From JBIQLO01 sp044464175 (GTDB taxonomy: Bacteria > Planctomycetota > Phycisphaerae > Tepidisphaerales > Tepidisphaeraceae), in NCBI GenBank assembly GCA_044464175.1, contig JBIQLO010000095.1, positions 1-14,402 of the forward strand: 14,402 nucleotides of DNA. The letters run 5' to 3'. The translations under genes were made by a program, and so were the position numbers. The notes under the pieces are model-generated. The model worked only from the letters and a program-made list of their open reading frames with translations. It ran no database searches and was not told the origin of the DNA. Shown piece after piece: positions 1 through 7,400 of the stretch. Positions within the stretch are counted from its first letter, which is position 1. Each line of letters opens with the position of its first letter.

Positions 1-78
1 GGGGCGGGCAAAGGGGATCGGGATGGGCGGACGGCGGCAAGCGGGTCATTGTTTTTGGCTCCTCTATCCTTACGGGGG

Positions 79-112
79 GCGCTGCGCGGTTTGGCGACGA
101 AAGGCGCAGCGC
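79..112. repeat. GC hairpin, copy 1
   Basis: GCGCTGCGC (79-87) pairs perfectly with GCGCAGCGC (104-112) across a 16-base loop. A T5 run follows at 115-119, so on the plus strand it could act as an intrinsic terminator. The same nine-base arms with the same loop length recur at 187-220, which suggests a mobile or amplified palindromic unit rather than chance. Confidence 0.75.
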
Positions 113-186
113 GATTTTTCAAATCGTGGTTTTTGATAGCGCCAGGGGCGATAATTCTTTTTTTCACGAAGTTTTTTTAATTTTTT

Positions 187-220
187 GCGCTGCGCGTTTT
201 GGCGCAAAATGGCGCAGCGC
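187..220. repeat. GC hairpin, copy 2
   Basis: GCGCTGCGC (187-195) pairs perfectly with GCGCAGCGC (212-220) across a 16-base loop. The loop has its own dyad, TTTTG-GCG-CAAAA. It is the second copy of the element at 79-112. T6 precedes it and no T run follows, so on neither strand does it look like a standard terminator. Confidence 0.75.
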
Positions 221-245
221 GCGGGGTCAGCGAAGAGCGCCTACA
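221..245 (+). repeat. Dispersed 25-bp repeat, copy 1
   Basis: Bases 221-245 match bases 12784-12808 at 23 of 25 positions. Both begin GCGGGGTCA and end CGCCTACA. Both copies are intergenic and both sit next to palindromic DNA. The differences are G/A at the tenth base and G/T at the seventeenth. Confidence 0.75.
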
Positions 246-276
246 AATTAAGAAGGGAGGCCGTTTTGGGCATGAA

Positions 277-292
277 TCAGCGGGCACGCTGA
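277..292. repeat. Small hairpin TCAGCG-ggca-CGCTGA
   Basis: A perfect six-base stem with a four-base loop. The same stem occurs with loop AGTA at 4365-4380, inside the large double palindrome, so the two may belong to one palindrome family. No T run follows. Confidence 0.5.
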
Positions 293-355
293 CATCGCGG
301 CACACGGCTGAGATCCTGGCACCGGCGCTGAAGCACATTGGCGCGGGAGGGGGGG

Positions 356-763
356 CTATTCCAGGAGGTTTTTGAGGCGGTCCAGGAGCTGGGAGGATTT
401 GACGGGCTTGGAGAAGAAGTAGGTGGCGCCCACGTGCTTGAGGGAGTTGAGGGTTTCCATGGAGGTGTCGCCGCTGACGACGATGATCGGCTTTTGCGGG
501 CCCATGCGCTGGCGCAGTCCCTGGGAGAGGATCAGGCCGGAGAGGTCGGGCAGGTGGATATCGACGATGGCGGCGGCGACGGCGTGGTCGTCGCAATAGG
601 AGAGGGCCTCGTTGCCACTGTTGAAGGTGGCGGTGCTGAACCCGGCGCGGCGGACGCGCTCGGCCAGAGAGTTGGCCACGGTCTTGTTGTCCTCCACGAT
701 GAGAATGCATGGGGCGGCCTGGGGGGACGCCACCGATTCGGTACGGCTGGTCATGGGGTTCAC
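356..763 (-). CDS. Stand-alone receiver-domain response regulator (CheY-like)
   Basis: A single receiver domain with no output domain, 135 residues from the chosen start. The family accepts phosphate from a histidine kinase in the cytoplasm. Visible key residues are the acidic pair E24-D25 (LIVEDN), phospho-acceptor D68 (IVDIHLPD), S97 in VVSGD and K119 in FFSKPV. The GTG at 763 is chosen because AAGGA lies six bases upstream and a promoter-like pair ends near 840. ATG at 754 and ATG at 820 are in-frame alternatives, the latter adding 19 residues. The gene is divergent from the cold-shock/kinase/NtrC operon, so that kinase is a natural but unproven partner. The receiver assignment is firm; partner and output are unknown. 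Confidence 0.88.
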   Translation of the reverse strand: MNPMTSRTESVASPQAAPCILIVEDNKTVANSLAERVRRAGFSTATFNSGNEALSYCDDHAVAAAIVDIHLPDLSGLILSQGLRQRMGPQKPIIVVSGDTSMETLNSLKHVGATYFFSKPVKSSQLLDRLKNLLE

Positions 764-839
764 ATCGCTTCCTTGCCGTTGCGAGGCCGTCGGGGCGGGT
801 TTCCTGACCTTATCCTTCATACCTCTAAAAGCCTCGACC

Positions 840-869
840 ACTATAGCCCCCAACGGGGCGATCGAGCAA
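840..869 (-). promoter_or_regulatory. Putative sigma-70 promoter of the receiver gene
   Basis: On the minus strand TTGCTC (869-864) and TATAGT (845-840) are separated by 18 bases. A start near 833 would give about 70 bases of leader to the GTG at 763 but only about 13 to the ATG at 820. This is pattern matching only. Confidence 0.4.
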
Positions 870-942
870 CCGCGCAAAATCGGCCCGGGAGGATTCGGAG
901 GCGGGCCCACCGGGAAAAATTGGCAAAAAAACGTAATTTGAG

Positions 943-970
943 TTGCAGTTCGCGCGGAACGTGATATAGA
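943..970 (+). promoter_or_regulatory. Putative sigma-70 promoter of the cold-shock operon
   Basis: TTGCAG (943-948) and TATAGA (965-970) are separated by 16 bases. This would leave an untranslated leader of about 65 bases before the ATG at 1041, with GGGAG as ribosome site. Long leaders are common for cold-shock genes, but I see no defined fold here. Confidence 0.4.
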
Positions 971-1040
971 TAACAGACCCTTGGATGGGATTATGGGTAA
1001 ATGGGCCGCGATTCCTGTTGTTTAACCTGGGGAGTCTGTC

Positions 1041-1271
1041 ATGACCATTGGCACCGTGAAGTGGTTTGATTCCAAGAAGGGATTCGGATTTATTCTGAAT
1101 CCGGAAGGACGGGATGTCTTTGTCCATTTCAGCAGCATTCAGGCCGAGGGCTTTCGGTCGCTCAAGGATGGAGAACAGGTGGAATTTGAGCAGACCGAAG
1201 GGGCCAAGGGGCTGCATGCGGCGTGGGTGAAGCGCCTGGCGCGGGAGTCCTCGGGGATGCCGGCATCATAA
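1041..1271 (+). CDS. Cold-shock domain protein (CspA family)
   Basis: A 76-residue OB-fold nucleic-acid-binding protein. Starts at GTVKWFDSKKGFGFI, with RNP1 KGFGFI at residues 13-18 and RNP2 VFVHF at 26-30. The family binds single-stranded RNA and DNA and acts as an RNA chaperone. The ATG is preceded by GGGGAG at normal distance. The end differs from classical Csp proteins: the usual GPQAxNV is replaced by AKGLHAAWVKRL with a short extra tail. The ribosome site of the kinase gene overlaps this stop codon, so the two are very likely co-transcribed and perhaps translationally coupled. A cold-shock protein heading a two-component operon is uncommon and suggests a shared stress response, which is inference. 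Confidence 0.93.
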   Translation: MTIGTVKWFDSKKGFGFILNPEGRDVFVHFSSIQAEGFRSLKDGEQVEFEQTEGAKGLHAAWVKRLARESSGMPAS

Positions 1272-1281
1272 GGGGTGGGGC

Positions 1282-2109
1282 TTGCCGGGCGGGGGATGGT
1301 GGCGTACTTTGGCCGCGATGGGATGGTTGGCGTGGGGATTAATCGCGGCCTGGGGCGCATCGCTGGCGGGGGTGGCGGCCATGGCGCGGCGGCATTCAGC
1401 CCGACTGGCGCAGCGGGTGCAGCAGGCGGAGCGTCTGGCGGAACTGGGGACGCTGACGGGGGGGCTGGCGCACGAAATCAAAAACCCTCTCTCAACGGTT
1501 CAGCTCAATCTTCAGCTGCTGCGCGAGGATTTGGACCCGGAGCATCCGGCCCACGCGCGGATCATTCATCGGCTGGACACGGTGCGGCGCGAGGCATCGC
1601 GGCTAAAGGATATCCTGGATGATTTTCTCAAGTACGCCGGCAAGCTGGAACTGTCGCGCCAGCCGGTGGAATTGAATGGGCTGATGGAGGATCTGGTCGA
1701 TTTCTTCCTGCCCCAGGCGCAGTCGCAGAAGGTGCGGCTGCGGCTCAAGCGATCGGAGCAGCCGATTACCGCGCTGGTGGACGGGCGGCTGCTGAAGCAG
1801 GCGGTGTTGAACCTGATGATCAACGCGCTGCAGGCGATCACCGGCCAGGGGCAGGGGGGGGATCTGATCCTGTCGGTGCAGCGCAGCGGGGGAGAGGCGC
1901 TGATTGAAATCATCGACACGGGCAAGGGGATCGCGCCGGAGGAGATGGGGCGGATTTTTGATGCCTACTATACGACGCGGAAGGGGGGCTCGGGCCTGGG
2001 CCTGGCGATGACCCGCCGGATCATTGAGGAGCATGGCGGGCGGCTGGAGGTCCGCAGCGAGGTGGACAAAGGATCGGATTTCATGATCTTTTTGCCGTTG
2101 AACGGGTGA
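1282..2109 (+). CDS. Membrane-anchored sensor histidine kinase, NtrB/AtoS-like, no visible sensor domain
   Basis: A 275-residue kinase expected to autophosphorylate on His and pass the phosphate to the regulator encoded next. One hydrophobic segment (about residues 10-35) anchors it, followed by a short coiled linker. The HisKA motif GLAHEIKNPL has H64. The ATPase has the N box (N177, N181), G1 DTGKGI from D212, an F-box FDAYYTTRKGG and G2 GSGLGL near 237. There is no periplasmic, PAS, GAF or HAMP region, so the signal must enter through the membrane helix or a partner. The TTG start is chosen because AAGGGG lies six bases upstream at 1270-1275, overlapping the cold-shock stop. ATG 1318 would remove part of the helix and lacks a ribosome site. 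The stop overlaps a possible GTG start of the next gene. Confidence 0.92.
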   Translation: MPGGGWWRTLAAMGWLAWGLIAAWGASLAGVAAMARRHSARLAQRVQQAERLAELGTLTGGLAHEIKNPLSTVQLNLQLLREDLDPEHPAHARIIHRLDTVRREASRLKDILDDFLKYAGKLELSRQPVELNGLMEDLVDFFLPQAQSQKVRLRLKRSEQPITALVDGRLLKQAVLNLMINALQAITGQGQGGDLILSVQRSGGEALIEIIDTGKGIAPEEMGRIFDAYYTTRKGGSGLGLAMTRRIIEEHGGRLEVRSEVDKGSDFMIFLPLNG

Positions 2110-2141
2110 TTCGTGGTTTGGGGGATTGGGTGAACAGAATT

Positions 2142-3515
2142 ATGTCGGACGTCAAAACCCCTGCAAGCCGGATTCTGGTGGTGGATGATGAGCAGGAGCA
2201 CGCGCAGGTGATGTGCGAGGCGCTCAACCGCATCGGCCACCAGTGCGACGTCACCTACAGCCTGCGAGAGGCGGAGGGGAAATTTGCCCGGCGGCGTTAC
2301 GATGTGGTGGTGACGGACCTGGTGATGGCGGGCAAGCAGGACGGGCTGAAGGTGCTGGAGCTGGCGACCCAGCAGCAGCCGCCCCCGCCGGTGGTGCTGG
2401 TGACAGCGCACGCGGACATTCCCACCTGCAAGGCCGCGCTGGCCCAGGGGGCGTATGACTACATCGAAAAGCCGCTGGACCTGGATTATTTCCGCGCGCA
2501 GGTGAACCGGGCGGCCGAACGCTCGGCGCTGCTGCGGCAGAATGAGATGCTGCACGAGCAGTTGGACCAGCAGGCGGGGTTTGAGGGGATCGTGGGGTCC
2601 AGCGCCGCGATGAAGCAGGCGGTGCGGACGGCGCGGCAGGTGGCGGTGAGCGACATTCCGGTGCTGATCATGGGGGAGAGCGGGACGGGCAAGGAGCTGA
2701 TCGCCCGGGCGATCCACAACAACAGCCGCCGGCGCAAGAACCGGCTGGTGACGTTGAACTGCGCGGGGCTGAGCGAGTCGATCCTGGAGGATGAGCTGTT
2801 CGGCCATGTGAAGGGGGCGTTCACGGGGGCCCAGAGCGAGCGGGAGGGGCGGTTTGAGCATGCCGACCAGGGGACGCTGTTCATGGATGAGATCGGGGAC
2901 ATGCCCTCGGCGATGCAGGCGAAGCTGCTGCGCGTGCTGGAGAACGGGGAGGTGGTGCGCCTGGGGAGCAACGATCCGGTGAAGGTGGATGTGCGCCTGA
3001 TCAGCGCGACGAACCGGAATCTGGACGAGATGGTGGCCGAGAAGCAGTTCCGCGAGGATCTCTATTTCCGGATCAAGGGGGTGACGATCCTGATTCCGCC
3101 GCTGCGCGAGCGGCGGGAGGACATTCCGCTGCTGATTCATTATTTCCTGCAGCAGGCGGCGCAGCGGTACGACAAGCCAATTGACTCGGTCGAACCGGAG
3201 GCGCAGCAGCGGCTGATGGGGTATCACTGGCCGGGGAACGTGCGGCAATTGCGCAACGTGGTGGAGAACATGGTGGTGCTGTCATCGGGACCGACGCTGA
3301 CGATGGAGAATCTGCCGCTGGAGATTCGCCCGCCGGCAAGCGGGGCGGCGGGGGGGATGGACAACCTGGTGGGGATCAGCATCACGCAGGCGGAGCGGGA
3401 GTTGATCCGCAACACGCTCAAGATGTTCAACGGCAACCGGGAGCAGGCGGCCAAGGTGCTGGGGATCGGGGAGCGGACGCTGTACCGGAAGATCAAGGAA
3501 TACGAGTTGACGTAG
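2142..3515 (+). CDS. Sigma-54-dependent response regulator, NtrC/AtoC family
   Basis: A 457-residue enhancer-binding activator with three domains. The receiver has acidic pair D15-D16, phospho-acceptor D59 (VVVTDLVM), T88 and K110. The AAA+ domain has Walker A GESGTGKE (178-185), the sigma-54 contact loop GAFTGA (225-230), Walker B GTLFMDEIGD (244-253) and WPGNVRQL near 363. A Fis-type helix-turn-helix ends the protein (about 430-454). The complete GAFTGA motif predicts that it activates sigma-54 RNA polymerase. ATG 2142 gives a normal N-terminus. GTG 2106 overlaps the kinase stop and GTG 2130 has GGGGGA four bases upstream, so the start is uncertain by up to 12 residues. It is the evident partner of the upstream kinase. 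I found no -24/-12 promoter in the window, so the targets are elsewhere. Confidence 0.94.
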   Translation: MSDVKTPASRILVVDDEQEHAQVMCEALNRIGHQCDVTYSLREAEGKFARRRYDVVVTDLVMAGKQDGLKVLELATQQQPPPPVVLVTAHADIPTCKAALAQGAYDYIEKPLDLDYFRAQVNRAAERSALLRQNEMLHEQLDQQAGFEGIVGSSAAMKQAVRTARQVAVSDIPVLIMGESGTGKELIARAIHNNSRRRKNRLVTLNCAGLSESILEDELFGHVKGAFTGAQSEREGRFEHADQGTLFMDEIGDMPSAMQAKLLRVLENGEVVRLGSNDPVKVDVRLISATNRNLDEMVAEKQFREDLYFRIKGVTILIPPLRERREDIPLLIHYFLQQAAQRYDKPIDSVEPEAQQRLMGYHWPGNVRQLRNVVENMVVLSSGPTLTMENLPLEIRPPASGAAGGMDNLVGISITQAERELIRNTLKMFNGNREQAAKVLGIGERTLYRKIKEYELT

Positions 3516-3588
3516 GCAACAGGCAGTCGGCAGCAGGCGCAGAAGCGCCGCCTGTTTTTGGTCCAGCTGCCTACCGCCGACTCCCCAT
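3515..3588. repeat. Inward-facing GGCAGTC-type heptad repeats
   Basis: The left array is GGCAACA, GGCAGTC, GGCAGCA and then GGCGCAG. The right array, on the minus strand from 3588, is GGGAGTC-, GGCGGTA- and GGCAGCT-like. The arms (about 3525-3538 and 3569-3582) can pair imperfectly around the terminator hairpin. The first base overlaps the stop codon of the regulator gene. Confidence 0.6.
3534..3559 (+). terminator. Rho-independent terminator of the signalling operon
   Basis: CAGGCG (3534-3539) pairs with CGCCTG (3549-3554), and TTTTT follows at once (3555-3559). An alternative inner pairing GGCGC-AGAA-GCGCC exists. It lies 18 bases after the stop of the sigma-54 activator and separates it from recX. 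Confidence 0.65.
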
Positions 3589-3594
3589 TGTCCC

Positions 3595-4236
3595 ATGCCG
3601 ACGATCACGCAAATCCTCCCGCAGAAACGCCGGGCGAACCGGCGGAACATTTACCTGGACGGGCAGTTCGCCTTCGGGTGCAACGTCAATGTGGTGGCGC
3701 GGTTTCGCCTGCGCGAGGGGATGGTACTCACGGCCGAGCAGGTGCGCGACATCCAGATGGGGGAGGTGAAGCAGGAGTGCCTCGATCGGGCGCTCAAGTT
3801 CCTGCAGATGCGCTTCCACGGCCGGTCGGAGCTGTCCACGAAGCTGATGCGCCAGGAGTACGGGCCGGCGGTCGTCGAATCGGTGCTGGACGATTTGACG
3901 CGGATGGGATATCTGGACGATGAGCGCTTCGCGCGCGAGTTCGCCGCCTCGGCGGCCCGGCGACGGCAGTTTGGGCGGCGGCGGTCGATGATGGAGCTGA
4001 TGAAAAAAGGGATCGCCCGCCCCACGGCCGAGCGGGCGCTGGACGAGGTGTATCAGACGCACGACGACCTGGCGGCGGCGCGGCGGCTGATCGAGAAAAA
4101 GGCGGCTTCGCTCAAGCGCCTCGATCCCCAGGCCGCCCGCCGGCGATTGGCCGGGCAGCTTCTGCGCCACGGGTTCGACTATGAAACCATCCGCCCGCTG
4201 ATCGATGAGTTTCTGGGAGGGGATGAGGGGGGGTGA
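3595..4236 (+). CDS. recX: RecX family regulatory protein
   Basis: A 213-residue helical-repeat protein of the family that binds RecA filaments and modulates recombination and SOS induction. The N-terminal part (ITQILPQKRRANRRNIYLDG and following, residues 4-50) matches the extended N-terminus of RecX. The core repeats follow: ALKFLQMR..GRSEL..KL (66-84), LTRMGYLDDERFAREF (101-116), and the G-R-R-R..MELMKKGI segment (127-140). No recA is visible next to it. No ribosome site precedes the ATG, and no promoter is evident in the 80 bases after the upstream terminator. Expression may therefore depend on read-through or a weak promoter. The start is supported by the match of the N-terminus to the family. 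Confidence 0.9.
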   Translation: MPTITQILPQKRRANRRNIYLDGQFAFGCNVNVVARFRLREGMVLTAEQVRDIQMGEVKQECLDRALKFLQMRFHGRSELSTKLMRQEYGPAVVESVLDDLTRMGYLDDERFAREFAASAARRRQFGRRRSMMELMKKGIARPTAERALDEVYQTHDDLAAARRLIEKKAASLKRLDPQAARRRLAGQLLRHGFDYETIRPLIDEFLGGDEGG

Positions 4237-4305
4237 AGACATCCTCGCCGCATGTTCTTTCATTTGCGGATGTATGGATTTCAAATTAGAGCAATGCCGG
4301 AAATG

Positions 4306-4392
4306 GGGTGCCACGAGTCATGGTACGCCATGACTCGTGCCGTGCGCTGGTCCACCGGCACGAGTCAGCGAGTACGCTGACTCGTGGCACCC
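4306..4392. repeat. Double palindrome (REP/BIME-like) between convergent genes
   Basis: Outer arms GGGTGCCACGAGTCA (4306-4320) and TGACTCGTGGCACCC (4378-4392) pair perfectly over 15 bases. Inside are two complete hairpins. One has stem GAGTCATGG and loop TACG. The other has stem GAGTCAGCG and loop AGTA. The motif GSCACGAGTCA therefore occurs four times in alternating orientation. A smaller hairpin, CACGC-AATA-GCGTG, follows at 4398-4411. No T run follows, so this is not a standard terminator, though it lies exactly between recX and the convergent glycosidase gene. The remaining bases of 4237-4436 show nothing else. Confidence 0.8.
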
Positions 4393-4436
4393 AGCGTCAC
4401 GCAATAGCGTGCCCTACCAATGGGGCCTCGTGCGAC

Positions 4437-7400
4437 TCATTTTCCGATCACAATGGTTTTTTCGGCCCGTGCGCCGCTGGTCAGGTCCAGCACGCGCAGC
4501 GTCCATTCGCCGGGCACATCGTTCAGAGCCGTGGGCAGGGTCATGGTCGCCTGGCCGTCGGGGGCGGTGAGGTTTTGGGAATAGACCTCGCTGGGTNNNN
4601 NNNNNNNNNNNNNNNNNNNNNNNNNNNNNNNNNNNNNNNNNNNNNNNNNNNNNNNNNNNNNNNNNNNNNNNNNNNNNNNNNNNNNNNNNNNNNNNNCATG
4701 GTCGCCTGGCCGTCGGGGGCGGTGAGGTTTTGGGAATAGACCTCGCTGGGTTGTCCGGCCGGATCGATCACATCGACGCGGAGGATGTGGGTTCCGGGTT
4801 TGCCTTCGGTGTTGACGGCGAACTTCAGGGTCGCCGTCTGGCCCGGGCTCAGGCGGTCGTGGTCGGCCGAGATGTCCAGCCCATCCACCTTGTAGGGCAG
4901 GGCGGCAAAGAGCATGGCGGTGTCGGCGCTGACCACCGCCTCCACCCGATCGGTCAGTCCATAGGCCTTGCCGCTGAGGATTTCGTAGAGGTACTGCTTT
5001 TGAGGCAACGTGATCCGCGCCATTTGCGGCTTGACGGCCATGCCCGAGGCGGTGGGATAGTCCCGCAGCAGGGTGTAGTAGTTCACCGGGCCGTCGCTGA
5101 AGTGGGTTCGCTTCACAAAGGGGAGTGGTTTGCCTTCGGCGTCCGTGACGCGCATCAGCGGCTTGAGCCCGGCATCGGCCAGCCAGCTTCCGGCCAGTGA
5201 TTCGATCCGGTCCATATGCGCGGTATTGGCTTTGACCGTGCGGGCGGCGTTGAATTTGGCGTATTCCGGCAGGAGGTCACAGGCGAGATAGATCGCCCGC
5301 CCCTTGCCCTGGTTCATCGCAAAGGCCGCCGGAGCGCCGTCGAGGCTTGCCAGCACCTGCGCGCCGGCGGGGGTGAGGCCCGTCTCGTGCATGGTTACCG
5401 GCACCTGTGCCAGGGCCGGGCCGGCGAGGGTCCAGCTTCCGCGGGCCAGGTCCGTGCCGGCGCGCTTGATGCCAAACAACTCGTCAAGCCGGCCGGTGCG
5501 GCCCATCCTGCCGTGGCCATCGGCCAGCGCGGTGCGCATCGCGCCGATGAGCGTCCCGCCGTCGCGCACGAAGCGCTCGGCCGCGGCCAGTTCGGCGTCG
5601 CTGAGGGAGCTGGAGGCCGGCAGCACCAGCACGTCGTAGCCTTTGAGTTGTCCGGCGGCCAGTTGCTCATACGACACCCAGCCCGGATCAAAGCCCAGGT
5701 TCTGCAGCAGCAGGGCCGCGCTTTCGCAGCTCTGTTTCCACAGGTCATATTCGCCCAGGGCATATTCCACGCGCATGGAGTTTTGCGAATAAAGGATCGC
5801 CACGCGGTCGCGCCGGATCGTGGAGCCGATCAGCAGCCGCCCGACGCCCCGGCGGATTGGCTTGTACTCGTCGGCGAACGCCTGCCCGAAGGAGGAGTAG
5901 CGCAGGTCCGGCTTGAGCAGCAGCCGCCCGGCGTAGATGGCCAGCCCGGTGCCGCCGCGGAAGAACTGGTTGAAGATGCTGAATTTGACGGCCGCGGCGG
6001 GGCCGGCATGGCCGCTGGCCCATTTCATCAGATCGACATCGCGTCCGGCGAAATCGACCAGTTCATCCATGCCGGAATAGGCCTGGATGGACGAGAGGGA
6101 TTTCGAGAGCAGCCAATAGTCATAACCGAAGTAGGGGGAGGGGTAGGGGGTGCCGCTGATGCTCATGCCAAAGTGCGGCACGGCCGTGTCGGCGGCGGCG
6201 GTCATTTGTCCGTTGTAGTAGGCGACGGAATAGTCCCCGAAGGCGCGGAAATCGCACCAGGCGCTGAAATTGGTCGCGCCTTTGCGCTGGAGTTCCTTGA
6301 GCGTCGGGGGCATGACTTGCTTCCAGTCGGCGAAGGAGGTGTCCCACTGGCGGTTCAGGTCCGCCAGGCTCTTATAGCGCTTCTGCAGCCACTGGCGGAA
6401 TTGCGCCAGGTAGCTGGGGGCGAAGGACATCTCCACGCCCCGCTCGGCCAGGTGTCCTTCGTCGCCGGCGATGTAATCGACGGCGTTGTAGTCGGCATAC
6501 CGCCGGGCGTAATCCTGAACCGTCTTGATCGAATCATCCAGTCGCTCATACAGTTCCGCGCTCCGCGTGGGATGCTCCGGGTCGCTCCCCTTGGCCGGGC
6601 GGTCGTTGGAGATGCCGGAATTTTTCATGAAGAGGCTCATGTCCGCCCGCCCCACGCTGCTCAGCACCGACTCCATCATCCGTTCCTGCGGGTTGACGAT
6701 GGCGGCGTTGGTCCCCAGGTCGCGGAACCGCTTGAGAATCGGGGCGAACAGGTAGGCGTTGAAGCTGCGATTGGGCACGGCCGATCCGGTCCAGGGGAGC
6801 AGATACGGTTCGGTCGCCTGGCGCGGGCTGGTGCGCTGGGCGAAGCGCACGGGCAGGCCCAGCAGGCGGCTGTCCAACTCCCGCCGATCCCACAGCGATA
6901 CGCGCACCTCCATCCATTTGTTCAGGAGGTGGTCCAACTCCAATTTGAGGGCCTGCTCCGGGCCCTGGGCCGGCACTGTTTTCTGACGCACGATGCGCCC
7001 AAAACCGTCGGTCAGCGTAAGGCGCAACTGGGTGGCCGGTGTGGGCGATCCGGCGAGTTTTACCTTCACGGTCAACGGCCCCTCGGGCGTCAGATAGGGA
7101 CGATCCAGAGCGACATCGGCCAGCGTCACCGGCGTTTGCAACGAGATGGGCCAGGTGCCCCAGTCCATCACCTTTCCCTGCGCATCGCGCAGCCACAGGT
7201 CGATGGAGCCCCGGCTCACCGGGAGCGTGGGGGTGAGCGTCACGGTCTGCTCGCCGGCTTTGAGGTCCAGCGCCTGCGGGCCGCCACGCGCAACCTCCCG
7301 CCCGTTGGAATCGCGGATGATCCACGTTACCTGCGCGGCGCGGGCCTGGCCCGGATTGGCCAGGGTGAGCGTGGTGTTCGCCTCGGTCACCTGCGCATCC

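Larger units (their letters stand above)
1..355. other. Non-coding region with hairpins and repeats
   Basis: I see no convincing gene here. The stretch holds two near-identical GC hairpins (79-112 and 187-220) and a T-rich segment between them with T runs at 115-119, 130-134, 158-164, 172-178 and 181-186. It also holds one copy of a dispersed repeat (221-245) and a small hairpin (277-292). The first hairpin is followed by GATTTTTC on the plus strand, so it could end a plus-strand gene lying left of the window. Minus-strand transcription from the receiver gene ends into this region from 356. Confidence 0.6.

Noticed and set aside
316..333. Possible sigma-54 promoter at TGGCACC
   Set aside because: The -24-like TGGCAC is present but no TTGC-type -12 element follows at the required spacing, and no gene starts downstream on that strand.
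1968..3248. Minus-strand open frame of 426 codons
   Set aside because: It lies opposite the NtrC-type regulator, which has all expected motifs. The minus-strand product is His/Arg/Leu-rich noise.
4542..4751. Biological direct repeat around the gap
   Set aside because: The identity ends exactly at the Ns on both sides and the duplication breaks the reading frame, so an assembly artefact explains it better.
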